DNA of 64,000 bases, taken from assembly GCA_019096195.1 (NCBI GenBank), contig JAGTXK010000190.1:682001-746000 (forward strand), read 5' to 3'. The notes beneath the pieces are model-generated. The model had not been told where the DNA came from, did no database searches, and saw only the letters and a list, made by a program, of their open reading frames with translations. The DNA comes from Boletus sp. NGJ (taxonomy: Eukaryota > Basidiomycota > Agaricomycetes > Boletales > Boletaceae). Below are positions 24,017-36,552 of this stretch, piece after piece (position 1 is the stretch's first letter; the number at the start of each line of letters is the position of its first letter). The position numbers and the translations under genes were made by a program.

Positions 24017-24767
24017 TCCCACACGGAGTCGACAATCTGTCGCCCGCCGATGCCTCATTTATCACCAAACGCGTGCAACGGTGTACATTCGATACATGCG
24101 TCACATTCACAGACTCACCTACACTCGACATCGTTCTCATCAACCCCTGACTCATCTTCCCCCAATCTCTTCATCGAAAACCGACTTGTCTGACAAGAAA
24201 CATACCCACATGAAAGAGTGGGATGGTGGGGAGCTAGAGGTACACTGATCATACAGCATTTGGGGTACGCGTTGTTTGCCCTCTAGCGAAGAAAAAGAAA
24301 TCGTAGTACCTCTACTGCGGACTCACTTTATCGTACTATTTGCGTAAGCATTAAACGCGACATTGATGACCATTCTCAGACAGCGATTCGATTCGAGGGT
24401 GACTCGCTCATGTTGGACGGTCAGTTGGCCGCCAGCAGCCAGGCTTTCTTTCCCAACGTCTTGAGGGCTGTACCAACTGCAACGACGCGAACGAGGCAAA
24501 TAACTCAACGGTACAATAGTGTTATTATTACGTCTGACCTATGATTGCTGTGCTCTACAGTATGTGTAGTACAATAATTCGATGCGGCGAGTGATAAACT
24601 TGTATATGATACTGTTGTCCGCAAGATACTAAATCTTATCGGATGAAAAGGGGAATAAGAGAGACGGGAACTACAAGCTAATGGGGCACCAGGCGTCCAT
24701 CTCCACCAAGAAGCTCGTCAACTCACCGGGACGTGCAATCAAACAAGCCACATTACTTGCACCCTCG
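24017..24767. other. Convergent intergenic region
   Basis: This lies between the stop codons of LSM8 and the RMD1-family gene. No gene is seen; short frames overlap both 3' flanks. Confidence 0.35.
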
Positions 24768-26866
24768 TTACGACCGCTTGACACTATCCAGCACTTTGAT
24801 GAACATTTTCACCAGACCTCCACGAGGCATCAACCCTTTCACCACGGCGTGTCCAACACTGGGGCCCTCCGCAGGCACGGGGATATGCACAACAAGCCGG
24901 GCAAACACTTCACCCTGAACAAACAAATGGACATCAGTGTTTACCACAACAAAGACAAAGAAAACCTGACCACTTCGACGAAAATGACAAGAATGATAAG
25001 CCTAACAAGGGAGAACAGCGTTAGTAAACGGACACGCAAACAAACGCAGACAGTACCATATCACAATCCAAGTTATCCGTTCCATGGCACTGTTATTCAG
25101 ATGATCGTGTATCACGTCGAGCTGGCGCGCGAAACGTCAGGAAACACCTTCGAAAAGTAAGGCGGAATCACGCACGAAATCGCTCGCAACAAGCAGCTTC
25201 TCGTTCAGTGTCCTGACACGCACCTCGACCTCCATGTACTCTCTCACGCTCTCGTAAAGTCCACCAAGACTGGCTTCCGTCCAGAAGAGCTCGGGTACGT
25301 CGAGGACGTTCGACACGAGGTTCACATCGCGGCGGAGCTTGAACAATCGGCCCGTCAAGCGGAGGGCGTCCTTGCGTTTCAAGGAGAGCGCGCCGGACTC
25401 GGCGAGCTGGCGTGGAATGGAGAGTGCAAGCGGGTCTGAGAGGACACGGGAAGCAGTGGTCTCGTACATTCCAAGTAGGGTGGACTGTGCAAAGGCGTGC
25501 GCAACGGAGAGTTTGAGAAGGTGGGATGGGGACTTGAATGCTAAGTGAATAGTGAGGACACTTGGACTGAAAAGAGATGAAACAACGTACTAAAGAAATC
25601 GTTGTATATCCTTGGATGGGCGATGGAAGAATCAATCTGGGTGTGACATCATTACCACTCTACCGAAGAGAATGGTCAGTGCAGTGAAACCCGTGAACGT
25701 ACAGCGAAATGACATTCTTCGACCTCCCAGTCGCCCTCCTTTATCATACGACGGAAAATACCAGCGTTCACAAGGTCGTCGATGATACTTCGTTCTTGGG
25801 CTTCATTGAAGCCATAAAACACCGCAACACCATAAGCAAAAAAGACGACCTCGGCGATCGGTTCCTCTGACTCTGGTTCAAGGTCTTGTTGCGGCGAAGC
25901 TTGGTGAACAATGGGTGTTTGAAGTCCGTCTCCCTCCCGGAGGTTGTCATGGTCTACGTCCGTCTCACCCACAGTGTGTGTGACGAACCCGCCATCTACT
26001 CCTGTCTCGCCGCCTGCCTCAGCCTCAGCCTCTGCGATGACTATGAATGGGTGAGAGCGGCTTCTCCCTCTCCTTGTCCCAACGGGACTGCCTTCAGTGA
26101 CATAACCACCTTCCCTGCCCTCTGTGACATACCCATCATCCTCCCGCCTCGATATTTCTTCGTGCGACCGTGGGCGGGGGGTTGCGAAGTACGACCCTTG
26201 GTAACCATTCTCTTCCGCCTCAGAGAGGCGACTGAGGTGCGCTTTCGTGAATGCGGCCGAGGAACGAATAGTCGTGGATGGGGAGTAACCCGGCAATAGC
26301 GGTAAATGGTACATCTAATCACGGGCACCATAGCCATATGAATCTCACGCGATGCTACGAACCGGAAAGGTGGTGACACTAACCACATACATTGCCTCGT
26401 CGAATACCCTCGGCTGTACGTTGTGTTCGCGCTTGAGAAACCCAGCAAGAAGCTTCATCTTCATCCCCTCTGCGAGACAATAGGCTGTGATGCGGCTGTA
26501 ACCAGCCTTCTCCCTCTGATCCTTGGTCATGCGCTCGGCGGCGCTCTTGTACTCGCGGACGAGGCCTGCATCGGTCTCGTAGCCGAGGACATCTTCCTCC
26601 TCTGTACTGGGGAACGCATGGCCTGGAGGGACGAAGAGTGGCTTTGTTTGCGGTGCTGAGGGGAGGAGAACGAGCTTCTCTGTTGTCTTTGAGGTGCGGA
26701 GTGGCTTGCCGGTGACGACTGTTGCGGGTTTGAGCTTTGGTGTCGTTGGCGAGCGAGTGTGTGGGGCGATGCGGGGCTGTTGAGGGCGTCGGTATGTTAG
26801 GCGGGCGGACGGGAGGGTCGGTTGGGGGGGCGTGCGGAGGGATTGGGCTGGTGTTGGTCGCGACAT
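24768..26866 (-). CDS. RMD1/DUF155-family protein
   Basis: A 582-aa protein from exons 26866-26384, 26314-25703, 25636-25591, 25540-25176, 25121-25057, 25001-24971 and 24914-24768. After a basic Pro-rich N-terminus comes the DUF155 domain: ITAYCLAEGMKMKLLAGFL, REHNVQPRVFDEAMY, then an acidic insert of about 90 residues, EVVFFAYGVAVFYGFNEAQE, WEVEECHFA, HPRIYNDFF, LKLSVAHAFAQST, the highly conserved DVNLVSNVLDVPELFW, and a C-terminal membrane segment (MERITWIVIWLIILVIF). Relatives include yeast Rmd1/Rmd8 and human RMND1, linked to sporulation or mitochondrial translation. The two terminal introns were set by the conserved W|L and V|GE junctions. It is divergent from the ELYS gene with 142 bp between start codons. 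Confidence 0.93.
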
Positions 26867-27008
26867 CTCTGGTCAAAGACTCGTGGGAAAATAACAAGTC
26901 GGAACCCGGAAGTGTATTAGATCAGCGACGCGTGGTCGGAAGTAGCCGAATCCCGACCATTGTTCATACGTTTGCAAGCGTTCAAGTTGTCATCGAACGC
27001 GAGCGCAT

Positions 27009-30000
27009 ATGATGGACGTTGTATGTTTCTCGTCGTCGTCGCCGTTCCCTACACTGACACAATTCCACATCTCACAGGACTCTGACCAGGCCTCTGCCGC
27101 GTCGAACGTGAATGACTGGCTCTCACGCTTCTCCCCGGTCGCTGGTTCCAAACCTGACGCCTTCCCGTTCACCTCACACAAGATACAGTTCATCGAGTCT
27201 CGTCGCGCGCGCATGTCCGACTTGCTCATATTTGATGTCCTCCTCACTCGCGGTGGCATACGCAGTCACGACATGCTCTTCCCTCCAGCTGACTGGGCCG
27301 CCCTCAGCAACCTTCTCGATGCAATTGATGAAAGTGTCTATGACATCCTCAAGAAGGACTGCTTGGTGTATATCCTTTTAAAGTGGGCCTGGGACACGGA
27401 TCCCAAGGAAGCCAACCCCGGTTGGGATGTCCGCTACTTGCAAGATCGATGCATAGCTCCCCAGTTCGCGGAGTTGGCAGATGCGTATTGGTTGTTGGAC
27501 ACGGGCACTCGCCTAGCCGTACGTCCTGCCATTGGAACCGTTCCATAGCCCTTGTTTTCTAATCTATTCATTCGCCTCTAGAAAGCAGTCTCCATACTTT
27601 CGGATATCCGTCTGAATAGAGACTATGTCTCCAAAATTCTGCAAGCACTCGCTCTGTCGTCTTCGCCTGCTTCCTTCGCGAGTGGTACTGCCCCTGCTAC
27701 CGCAGCACTCGTCGTTAAATACGTCCGCACTGCCAAACCCCTGCTCACCGAGCCCGATGACATCGACCTTTACGCGCTCTCACTCGCCAAACTGTCCTTC
27801 ATGGACGCATGGGCATACCAAAAGTCGTTCCCCGAAGGAAGCGATACCAGGGAAAGGTTACTCCGCAAGATAGTTGGCTGGTGTTTGATGCGTGCGTGTC
27901 TAGTTCTGGATCATCTTCCTGTTTGAGGCATCCAACTAATGGAATCGCATTAGCAACACCGAAACAAGAACCCCTTGCTCAACTTCTCGCATTCCCACTC
28001 TCGTCTTATGAACAGTCCTCTCTACATACGTTCGCCCTCCCCTCTCAGTTTTCGACGTCCCCGTCTTTGTCCAATGCCAACATGGCCGCCCCATCTGGTC
28101 CTACGCTATCCTCACAAGCGATATCAATCCTACAGGACCTCCTTTGTGTGCGTGCGATCCAGTCCGGGGACTATGTACGCGCGATCAAACTCGACCGCCA
28201 ATTCTCTTCTACTTCGCCCTCTCTTGGAAGTGACGCATCCTCCTCAAGCATCGCCTCCCAAATCACTTCGTCCGGTCGAGACATGATCGACCGAAAGTCG
28301 ATCATTCAAGATCTTTTTGCAACCCTTCCGCCCGCGGAGCGAACACTACTAGAAGACGAGATTGGCAAAGTGGCCACGGGCGTACGCGCCAACGCATCGT
28401 CGCCGTTGACGCAGAGACAAGGGACCTCTGCTGCGAAGAGACCCCTGATGGCCGAGTCGACCTTGAGCGCGAGCTGGGAAGACGTCGGTGCAGGTACGGG
28501 ATCACCCGCGCCCTCTACTTCGGTTTCGGTTTCGTCGTCGGCCGTTGGCGCTGGCTTTGCAGGCAAGGCAACACCAATCCCGGTGTCTGCGATCAACAAG
28601 ATTAACCAATCATCCGCATCACCCTTTGCGTCACATGTGCCCCGACTGCAGCCAGCTTCCGGCCACCAAGTACCACCAACACCTAAATTCACAGCGTTTG
28701 GGTCCCCAATACCCCCCACCACAGGTGTGAGCACGGGTAGGGGTGTGATCACAGAGCGGGGTAAGACATTGTTTTCTACAAGTGCAACTGGTGGGCCGAG
28801 TGCCGCTGTGAAACCCGCCGTCCGTGTCTCGCTTTTCGACACCGCAGGAAGCGCAAAAACTGCCCCGAATGCATTCTATAGGCCGCCTTCGGCTCCGGTG
28901 GCGAGAGCGCCACTCGATGTGGGAAGCGCGCTGGCGAGCTCCAGCACTGCCAAGAGCGCAGCGCAGGACATCGACACGGCGCAACAAAATGGAAAGGTAC
29001 AGGGAGGTGAAAGTGACGGCGAAGACGTAAGCATGGGATCTGGGTCGGATGTCGAGATCATCAAGGCAGACCATCGCGACGAGTCGGGCGGAGAGGAGCA
29101 GGATGAAGAAGCTGCGACCGACGAGGACGAAGAAGGTGGTGGAACCTTCATCACGTACGATAAAAGTGGCGCTGCAGACCTTACTCTCCATGCGCGCCAC
29201 GTCGACGAGGTGATGGGCAAGGACCATGGAGTCGAACCGGAGTTTGGGTTCAGCGTGTTCAGCGGGAGTAGAAAGGTGGCCCAGAACGGCGGCCCAGGTG
29301 GACATGGGAAGAAAGGTGGGAGTGGAAATGGACATACTCCGTATGTCCTTCCGCCGGCCCGTGCTCGTGTCTCGCCTCCTCGTGAAGGAGACAAGAGTCT
29401 GAGCGTGAGCGTCAATTCCAGTACGACAAGTAGGCCCCCTCGTGCACCCCCCGGCGCGTTCCACCATGAGGAGGAAGACGATGAGGACCAACACGATCAG
29501 CATGGGAATGAAGATGACAATGAGAATGAGAAAGCGGACGAGTACGATCCGGTGTCGCAGACCACACCCATTAGTTCACCCCGCCGGAGCACGCGCACGA
29601 AAATACAGGTCCAGGCTCCGTCGCGTCCTTCCGCTCGCTCTCAACCGCAGCACAGTTCAAAGAGTACGGCGACAACCACCGGTGGTACCAGCCGACCGTC
29701 GACACGTACAGGGAAGGCGGCTTCTTCAGGCAGGCCGAGCTTGAATCAGACTATACCTGGCGCGTTGATGGACGACGACAACGACGAGCACGGACAAGAT
29801 GACGTGGACCACATGGATGCGCACGGTGATGAAGACACGGAAATGGACGAGCGTGAGGAAGAGGACGACGCGATTGCACCGCTTCCTTTGCGCCCCTCAC
29901 GGCGTACGAGAAGCTCAGGGTTCGTCGGCGCGTCCACGACGACGTCTACCAAGTCGAAGGCGAGCGTAACTGCCACTGCCGCAAAGGGCAAGACGAAGGC

Positions 30001-30193
30001 ACGGCCGTCAGAGGTAAAGACGCCTGCGCGTAGGTCGTCGAGACTCTCGACGGCGTCATCAGCTTCACCGGACCATGACGAGGCTGTGTCGCCTACAAAG
30101 AAGGGACGGAAGAGCACGAGCGCGAAGGCACCTGTTGCTGGCAGCGGGAGCGGGACGGTTGCGACGCGAAGCAGTACGAGGCGGAAGCGATAG
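27009..30193 (+). CDS. ELYS-domain nuclear pore assembly protein
   Basis: A 1000-aa protein from exons 27009-27020, 27078-27518, 27582-27891 and 27954-30193. The first exon encodes only MMDV. Residues about 5-330 form the alpha-helical ELYS domain (LLIFDVLLTRGGIRSHDML; LVYILLKWAWD; AFPLSSYEQSSLHTFAL; ISILQDLLCVRAIQSGDYVRAIKLD). The remaining 650 residues are disordered, with Ser/Thr/Pro, an acidic stretch near 415-445 and a Lys/Arg/Ser-rich C-terminus that could bind chromatin. ELYS proteins seed pore assembly on chromatin by binding the Nup107-160 complex. A 290-codon antisense frame over the tail is a shadow of its composition. The start is supported because the phase-0 splice to DSDQASAASNVNDW restores the frame. 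Confidence 0.9.
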
Positions 30194-31423
30194 AATGCTT
30201 GCGGGGGACGAGTCCAAGTAGATCCCTGTTCACTTAGTGTTCGAATTCCTTTTTACGCAAAATCATGCCATATGCTGTATCCCTGGCTTGAAACCGCGCT
30301 GTGCTTTCCTAGGTACCCCAGATCGAGAGTTGAGTCGTTGCGACACATCAAGAAACGAGGATCTCAATCAATATCATAACTTATCAGCTTCCGCCAAAAG
30401 TATTCACGACGACCAGTCGACCTGGACAGGCATACGCATGGAAATCGACTGCTTAGTCGGACCATAGTTGCCTGTGCTAGGATGGTAAGAAACACCAAAG
30501 TAGAGTTGTCCAGCCTAGTGTTCCTGCAGTATTTATACGATTGAGTGGACAAACGTTGCGCATATCGGAGGCGATATACGAGGGTGTGTTCACCCACTCT
30601 ATTTTCTTCATCATGGTCGAAATAGTGGCGGGGCGTAAAACGGTATGGCGTCCACGGTTGTATTTAACCAGGAGGTTTGTTGGGTCGTCCTCCGACTGCG
30701 CATTGTCGCCGCCAACGACGATTCAATGCAAGCTCTCCCAGTCCGGAATGCCACGTCTAGGATTGGACTCACCAGCGAACTAGATAAATTCTCAGGCGGG
30801 AAATGCCGTGCTGCCATTGTTGAGCAAGAGGGGGGGAATTCTGTTGACGACATGGTTGTAAACCGAGCTCGAGCGGTGGAACAAATCGTCGAAGACACAA
30901 CAGAACGATCCGTTCGCATGTCCACCATCAGGTTACTGAGTCGTATAAATTGCAGATTACTTGGAATTAGACAGGGCTTTGCCTCCGAATCTGGCTGAGG
31001 ATAGACTGTGATACTGCAATGCCAAATAGATTGTCATGATCTGCATGGACCTGACGACCGTGGTTCTATAGCCAACAGGGTTGACCGTTCTCCGAGTTCA
31101 AATAGAACAGGTCCGAGTACGGCAGGACTGGGTGCACACGACCACGATACGGAGTGGGCGCTGCTGCTTCGAGTCAGAACAAGAGCACTTGCAAGTGCTA
31201 ATGCGCGACTATGTGCACGCTTGCTTACCGTACAAGGTTCCTCGCAGGCCCATGGTGTATATTATACGCTAGTAGCCAGAACGGATAGGCGCAAGTTGGC
31301 TTGAGCCCCAAGACGGGTTTGAGTACATACCTGTGTGCACGGTCCTGGAGTCAGCACCGCCACCGGTCTTTTCATCATTCTCCCCTTGCCTTAGTCAGCA
31401 GCTAACCCCAACATCCAACCACC
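30194..31423. other. Tandem intergenic region, 1.2 kb
   Basis: Between the ELYS gene and the CWC21-like gene. A frame at 30645-30998 is Arg/Ser/Val-rich and has no features of a gene. The last 60 bp before 31424 carry the pyrimidine/CCACC leader of the next gene. Confidence 0.35.
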
Positions 31424-32751
31424 ATGTACAACGGAATCGGGTTGACGACTCCTCGCGGAAGGTACGTCCCATCCCTCGAGTCATAGTGTCCTCGAATGGG
31501 GATGTCTCATGATTTTTTATTCCATCTCTTATTAGTGGTACGAATGGTTACGTCCAACGCAACCTGTCTGTCCTCCGGACACACGAAACAGCCGCCGAGC
31601 GCGCTGCGGCGTGGGACGTCGCACCTCCCAAACACAGGGAGCCTGACGAAGCGATTTTGGAGCACGAACGAAAGCGAAAAGTTGAAGTCAAGTGTTTGGA
31701 ATTGCAGCTAAAGCTTGAAGACGATGGGTATGCTTAACTTCTCTCCATTTCATTCCTCTATTCTTTGTCCCCACTTCCTCGTCCGTGTTCATGTCGCTGA
31801 CCAATTTCCCTGTTCTTCTCTCTTCTCTCGAACAGACTCGAGGAAACAGATATCGAAGTCAAAGTGGCAGCGCTTCGTGAAGAACTTTTGGCAAACCTCG
31901 CCTCGCTCGCAACCTCTGCCAAAAACCTAAAGTCATCTGACACGCACGCCATTGCCGCTGCCAAAAAAACCGAGTTGGACAAGATGGCCCGTGCACTCGG
32001 TACACGCAGAGATTATGCTGAAGGCGAGGCCTTTGATCGTGAGAAGCAGGAAGAGAACAAGCGGATGCGGCTCGTCGAGCGTGAGGAGCGGGACAAGAAA
32101 CGGGAGGAGGAGCGGGCGAGGATGCAGGAACAACGTCAGCGATGGGAGACAGAAAAGCGGGAACGGGAACGGTTGAGGAGAAGGGAGGAGGATCGGATGA
32201 GACGGGAGCGCGAAGCGGATGAGTTGAAGAGAAGGGAAAGGATGCCACCGCCGCCTGTGCCGCCGTATCGAGAGAGGGCAGGGCGTGATTCGTATAGGAG
32301 GGCATTCTCACCGCGTCGTCGTGAGGCGGCATATGAGCGAAGGCGGTCGCGGTCACGATCACAGTCGAGGTCACGATCTCCTGATCCGGCGCGCCGTCGT
32401 CGCCCCCGTTCGCCAGTGTATTCGCGCAGGCGGACACCCCCGCCTCGTCGAGCGCTGGAGCGTTCTATCTCTCCGCCTCGACGCCGCTCACACTCCCCGT
32501 CTCCGCGTCGTGACCGTGGCAGGTACGATTCGCCACCTCCGCACCGAGGACGTGACAGGAGCGAGTCCCCGGTTCGTGATGACCGTTCCCCTCCCCCACG
32601 CAGCGATGATAGTCGAGAGGAGAGGCGAGAACGAGAACTCTCTGTGTCGCCAAAGCCGTCCAGGGGTCATGCCCGCTCACGCTCAGGCTCGGCTGGGTCC
32701 TCGATGTCTGTCAGCACCAACGACAGTCGGTCCAGTGGTCGAAGCGATTAA
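31424..32751 (+). CDS. CWC21: CWC21/CWF21-like spliceosome protein with RS tail
   Basis: A 381-aa protein from exons 31424-31461, 31536-31727 and 31836-32751. It starts with the signature [20 protein letters not shown], shared with yeast Cwc21 and the N-terminus of human SRRM2, which binds Prp8 and Snu114 in the activated spliceosome. The cwf21 helix follows (EAILEHERKRKVEVKCLEL; EEELLANL). Residues about 130-215 are a Glu/Arg/Lys-rich coiled coil and the last 160 residues are an RS domain with SRSRSQSRSRS repeats. Yeast Cwc21 lacks this tail, so the protein resembles SRRM2-type forms. Confidence 0.95.
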
Positions 32752-33810
32752 AAAATTTTGGATTCCCGACGTCTTGCTCTGGTGTGATTACATGACATTG
32801 TTGATTAGTTTCTATCTCACGTTCTTGTAAAGTACAGGTAATGTGGTGTCCTAAGTATGTTCCTCGACTACTGTACTCTGGGCAAGGGCGATGCTAGACC
32901 GTGTCACGAATCAGGATTTGTGATATTCACAATGCAGGTAATGGTGCCAGTGAATTCAATGGGGATGAAATATTGTACTAGCCCCACCTGGCTCAGTTGT
33001 GTCGTGGTGTGATACCTGTTGAGCGAACCCGACGGTGCACGGATGCATCGACGGGTCCGCAGCAACGTGTACTGCGAGCCGAGGCTGATATACGGAGTGC
33101 GGCTCCAGTTTACCATTCCGAAGAGTCTAAAACGACACTGATCGATCGGTCTGCAGTGTGGTCACCCGACTGATATCCAACAATCGGGGGCATGGGACTT
33201 CACGCACGGGATCATCAAACCGCGCCAAAAGGTGCACCAGGTGGGCACGCAGCGCCGACCACCAGTGCACGGGTACCCGTGCGGTGTGGATGACCAAATT
33301 GGCGAGTGACTAGTGACGTGGCAGGCTCAGCGGAGATGCTTTCCTGCCAGTCGAAAACATCATCCGCATCGCAACAAACAAGGGGGCGCAGTCTCCCGGA
33401 TGATTCCACTGGTATCAAATGAAGTCATTGAGTTGTTAAGGTACATGTTTTCCGGGAATGCAAACTTGGAAGACGCACTTTCAATGCTGGCCAACTTCTC
33501 TCCTCCCATGCTATCACACAGCCGTCTTTACTGGGTGAAAGAAGCATGGTGTGCAATGTTGGAGATGACATCTGCGTCGGAACCGTTTACCAAACGTAAC
33601 TCCAATAATTGCTCAAACGCAAGCTCTGACGCCGTATCGGGGCCTGAGCCAGGAGGCTCCAAATCAAGCTCTGCCACTGATCCTGTAAGTATGCTGAGGT
33701 TCATTCTCTCCTCGTAATAGGGTATGATGATGAGAGTGAGGAAGAGCAATTTACCACTGGCCCCTGATACACCCCTATTATGGATACAAAGTACTTCCAA
33801 AGTGATGCCT
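32752..33810. other. Convergent intergenic region
   Basis: Between the CWC21-like gene and the PITH gene. A 134-codon frame (33313-33717, +) ends beside the PITH stop codon and contains a perfect 5' splice consensus (GTAAGTATG at 33686), but no domain or second exon could be confirmed. Confidence 0.35.
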
Positions 33811-34889
33811 TCATCGTGCCGTTGTCTGCTGTGCTCCTGCATTCTGCTTCAACCGGTCAACCAACGGCGCGTCAGCCGCATTCGCAGCGGGTATCTCGAG
33901 CTTATTCGTGCCTCTTTTTCTGTTCGTCCTTGGGTCACCCTTGAATCCTACAAAATAAACTCTCGACAGATCTCCACCAACCGAATCCCCCTGTCATAGA
34001 TCAAGTCCATGATAAGCCTGTGTCACAATCACACGATCCCATATATAGTAACCTTAAAGGAAAAAAGCTCCGTTCGTGGAGCCAAGGGAATCCAGGCAAA
34101 GGGCATGCTGGAAGGTCCAAGAGAACACGACTCACGAAATAGAGGCTCAACGCGTGCACGCTCGTAAATGCCGCTACCCTCAAAGGGTACTCCACCACCC
34201 CTGTTTCACCTTCTAGAAGACTTATATCGAGATGTGGCTTGGTGTTCTCCGCGTCTGCGAAATCGATAATGTTCGAGTAGTTGGCAAAGATCTTGAGATG
34301 CCGTGGCGTCGTCTCACCGCGTCCTGTATAGTAATACCGTCGTCCGTGCATCCCAGTGATTCGTGAGCAGTAGTCGATCAGAAGACGGCGAGGCGGTGTG
34401 TAAAGAATTGGCAGCATGAAAGGGAGAGGCGTCAGTGATCACAGCGTGGTGATGGCGGAATGCACAAGGAGAACGGAGGGACAGTGCTTTACCGAGTTTG
34501 AGTATGACAGACTTGATGCGCACGTTCTGGGAAAAGGGAACGTGTATGATCATCTGTGGCAAGCAGGGTCGCATCGTATCACCTCCAGGGCTGTTGTGGT
34601 TCGTCCTCACCTGGTCGTCCACCCCCGAATCTGCGAACTGGGTCGTATCTTCGCGATCAGACCACGGTTTAATGAGTTCCTTTGCTTGCTCTGGAACGGC
34701 AAGATTCAGTCCATGCACGCTGTCATCGTCGCACGGGTGGATGATCAATAACGAGCTGGACTGCGGGAGACTCGGGAACAGTGCGGGGGCTTACTTGTCC
34801 CGATCTATGTAGCCGAACAGGTTTGAATGGTCTGCACCGGCGTGCAGATCTGTAGCGACCGAGTTCGACCCTTCGTTCGACATGTTCAT
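33811..34889 (-). CDS. PITH domain protein
   Basis: A 210-aa protein from exons 34889-34795, 34719-34611, 34553-34493, 34323-34136 and 33990-33811. Nearly the whole protein is the PITH fold: VHGLNLAVPEQAKELIKPW, the strand-rich core IIHVPFSQNVRIKSVILKLG, TPRHLKIFANYSNIIDFAD, LLEGETGVVEYPLRVAAF, then VYFVGFKGDPR. This domain is the proteasome-binding C-terminal part of thioredoxin-like 1 and also stands alone in PITHD1; no thioredoxin domain precedes it here. Introns were placed by motif continuity; the last is 145 bp, longer than local norm. It is divergent from mitochondrial uS5 with 136 bp between start codons. Confidence 0.94.
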
Positions 34890-35025
34890 AGTGTAGTTAC
34901 TAGCCTCGCTTCAGCCTGGACTTGCAACACTTTCAAACTGGGAACTTGAAGACAAATACAAACAAAACCATACCCCGGAAATTTGGCCTTCTTCAAGGAC
35001 AACCTAAAACCAGCCAAGGAGGAAG

Positions 35026-36121
35026 ATGAACAGGCTCGCATGTTCCGCTCCTGCACTGCGGAGATTACCACAGTCATGGACACATATTCCTACCCAGGAG
35101 AATACATGCTCCAAGAGCCTATTCCACACCTTCGTCTTCCTCAGGCAAGCCTCTCCAGACCGCTCAGGCCGAACCTTCGTCGACCCCGCTTAACACAACT
35201 TCCAACGCACGGACACCAGCCTCTGTGCTTGGAACACCCCTTGCAGAAGTCCCTCAAGATGGGTTCATCCCCGACCTCATGCAATATGACAAACTCCTCG
35301 ACGAACACTCTGTCGCAGACTATCCCCCCACTCACCGCGCCCCCTTTGCCAACCGCGTCATTATTCGCAACGATCCTTCCATGATCACTGGCAACTTTTA
35401 TGACACCTCTGCTCAGGATTCCCGAGACCCTTCCCGCCTCGAGGCACTCGAGGATCGGGAGGACATCCAAGACGAGGAAGCCGAGGGACTGGACGAATTG
35501 GACGACGAAGAGGCGATGAGCGACGTCCGTGACACGACGAGCGAGTCCCCGCTCACGCCAAAACAGGTCGCCAAACTGCACATCTACCCGCTCATCATGC
35601 GCCGCGTCACACAACAAACCGGCAAGGGCAAAATACACTCCATGTATTCCCTCGTCGTCGTCGGCGATGGGAACGGTCTCGTTGGGTATGGTGAAGGCAA
35701 AGACGGGGAGGCGGCCGTCGCGCGCGAAAAAGCACTCGCAAAGGCGCTCCGGTCGATGGATTATGTCGAGCGGTTCGAAAAGCGGACCTTTTGGACGGAG
35801 CTTGAGAACAAGTTTGGGAGTACGAAGATCATTCTACGGCCGCGGCCTGTCGGGTTTGGGTTGAGGTGTAATCCAAACATACACCAGGTACTCAAGGCGG
35901 CGGGTATCAAGGATGCGAGTGCAAAAGTATGGGGGAGCAGGAACCCGCTCATGGTCATCAAGGGGCTGTTTAGAATGCTTCAGGCTGGTCATGCGCCGTT
36001 GGGTATGGGTGATGGGATAGGGGGTGGTATGAGGCGGTTAGACAAGGGAAGTGGTCTGAGGAATAAGAGTGCAATTGAGAGAGACAGAGGGAGGAAAATG
36101 GTAGATTTGAGGACATTGTGA
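35026..36121 (+). CDS. Mitochondrial small-subunit ribosomal protein uS5m
   Basis: The C-terminal two thirds are secure: TPKQVAKLHIYPLIMRRV, then the S5 RNA-binding fold YSLVVVGDGNGLVGYGEGK and the S5 C domain (KIILRPRPVGFGLRCNPNI; IKGLFRMLQAGHAP). The frame is open back to about 35098 and reads RIHAPRAYSTPSSSSGK, a typical mitochondrial presequence. No ATG precedes it in frame. A start at 35026 gives a basic leader MNRLACSAPALRRLPQ that joins in phase only if 35073-35097 (25 bp, GT..AG) is removed; this model gives 356 aa. An alternative uses an intron 35042-35144. The gene product acts in the mitoribosome. Confidence 0.85.
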
Positions 36122-36552
36122 TCACGCATAATATGTGTTCCAATCTACGCTCATAATGCTAGACATCTGGAACCGCCTTCTAGATTGCTTACAACGGTCC
36201 GCGAGTAGACTTCAGGCCTTCTGGCAGGTAACGGTAACACGACCGCTATAGCAACACCAGCGGAACCGGTGTCCTTGAGGTGCTACGGAATAGATGGTGC
36301 ACAGGTCTAAATAGTGCCAATGGTCCATCACTGTGTCCTTCTGGTTCTCCCCAGCTTCTTTGGCTCATAATGGGGAGATGCTCAAGGAAATGCCGCGATT
36401 CTCAGGCCGTAGGGTTCCTAAACTTTTAAACGGAACGAGTACAGATCGACAGGAAGTAACTGCTGAGCGAAACGGACAACGAAATTTCGTGGGTCGTCTA
36501 CCCCCTAATGCTTTTTCTCGGGCGCTGTTCATAGTTGTTAACTGGAAACCCT
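36122..36552. other. Convergent 3' intergenic region
   Basis: The 431 bp between uS5m (+) and the caspase-like gene (-) hold no gene. Confidence 0.4.

Noticed and set aside
28631-29503. 290-codon antisense frame across the ELYS gene tail
   Set aside because: It lies fully inside a well supported coding exon and arises from the GC-rich, Ser/Asp-biased tail; it has no domain.
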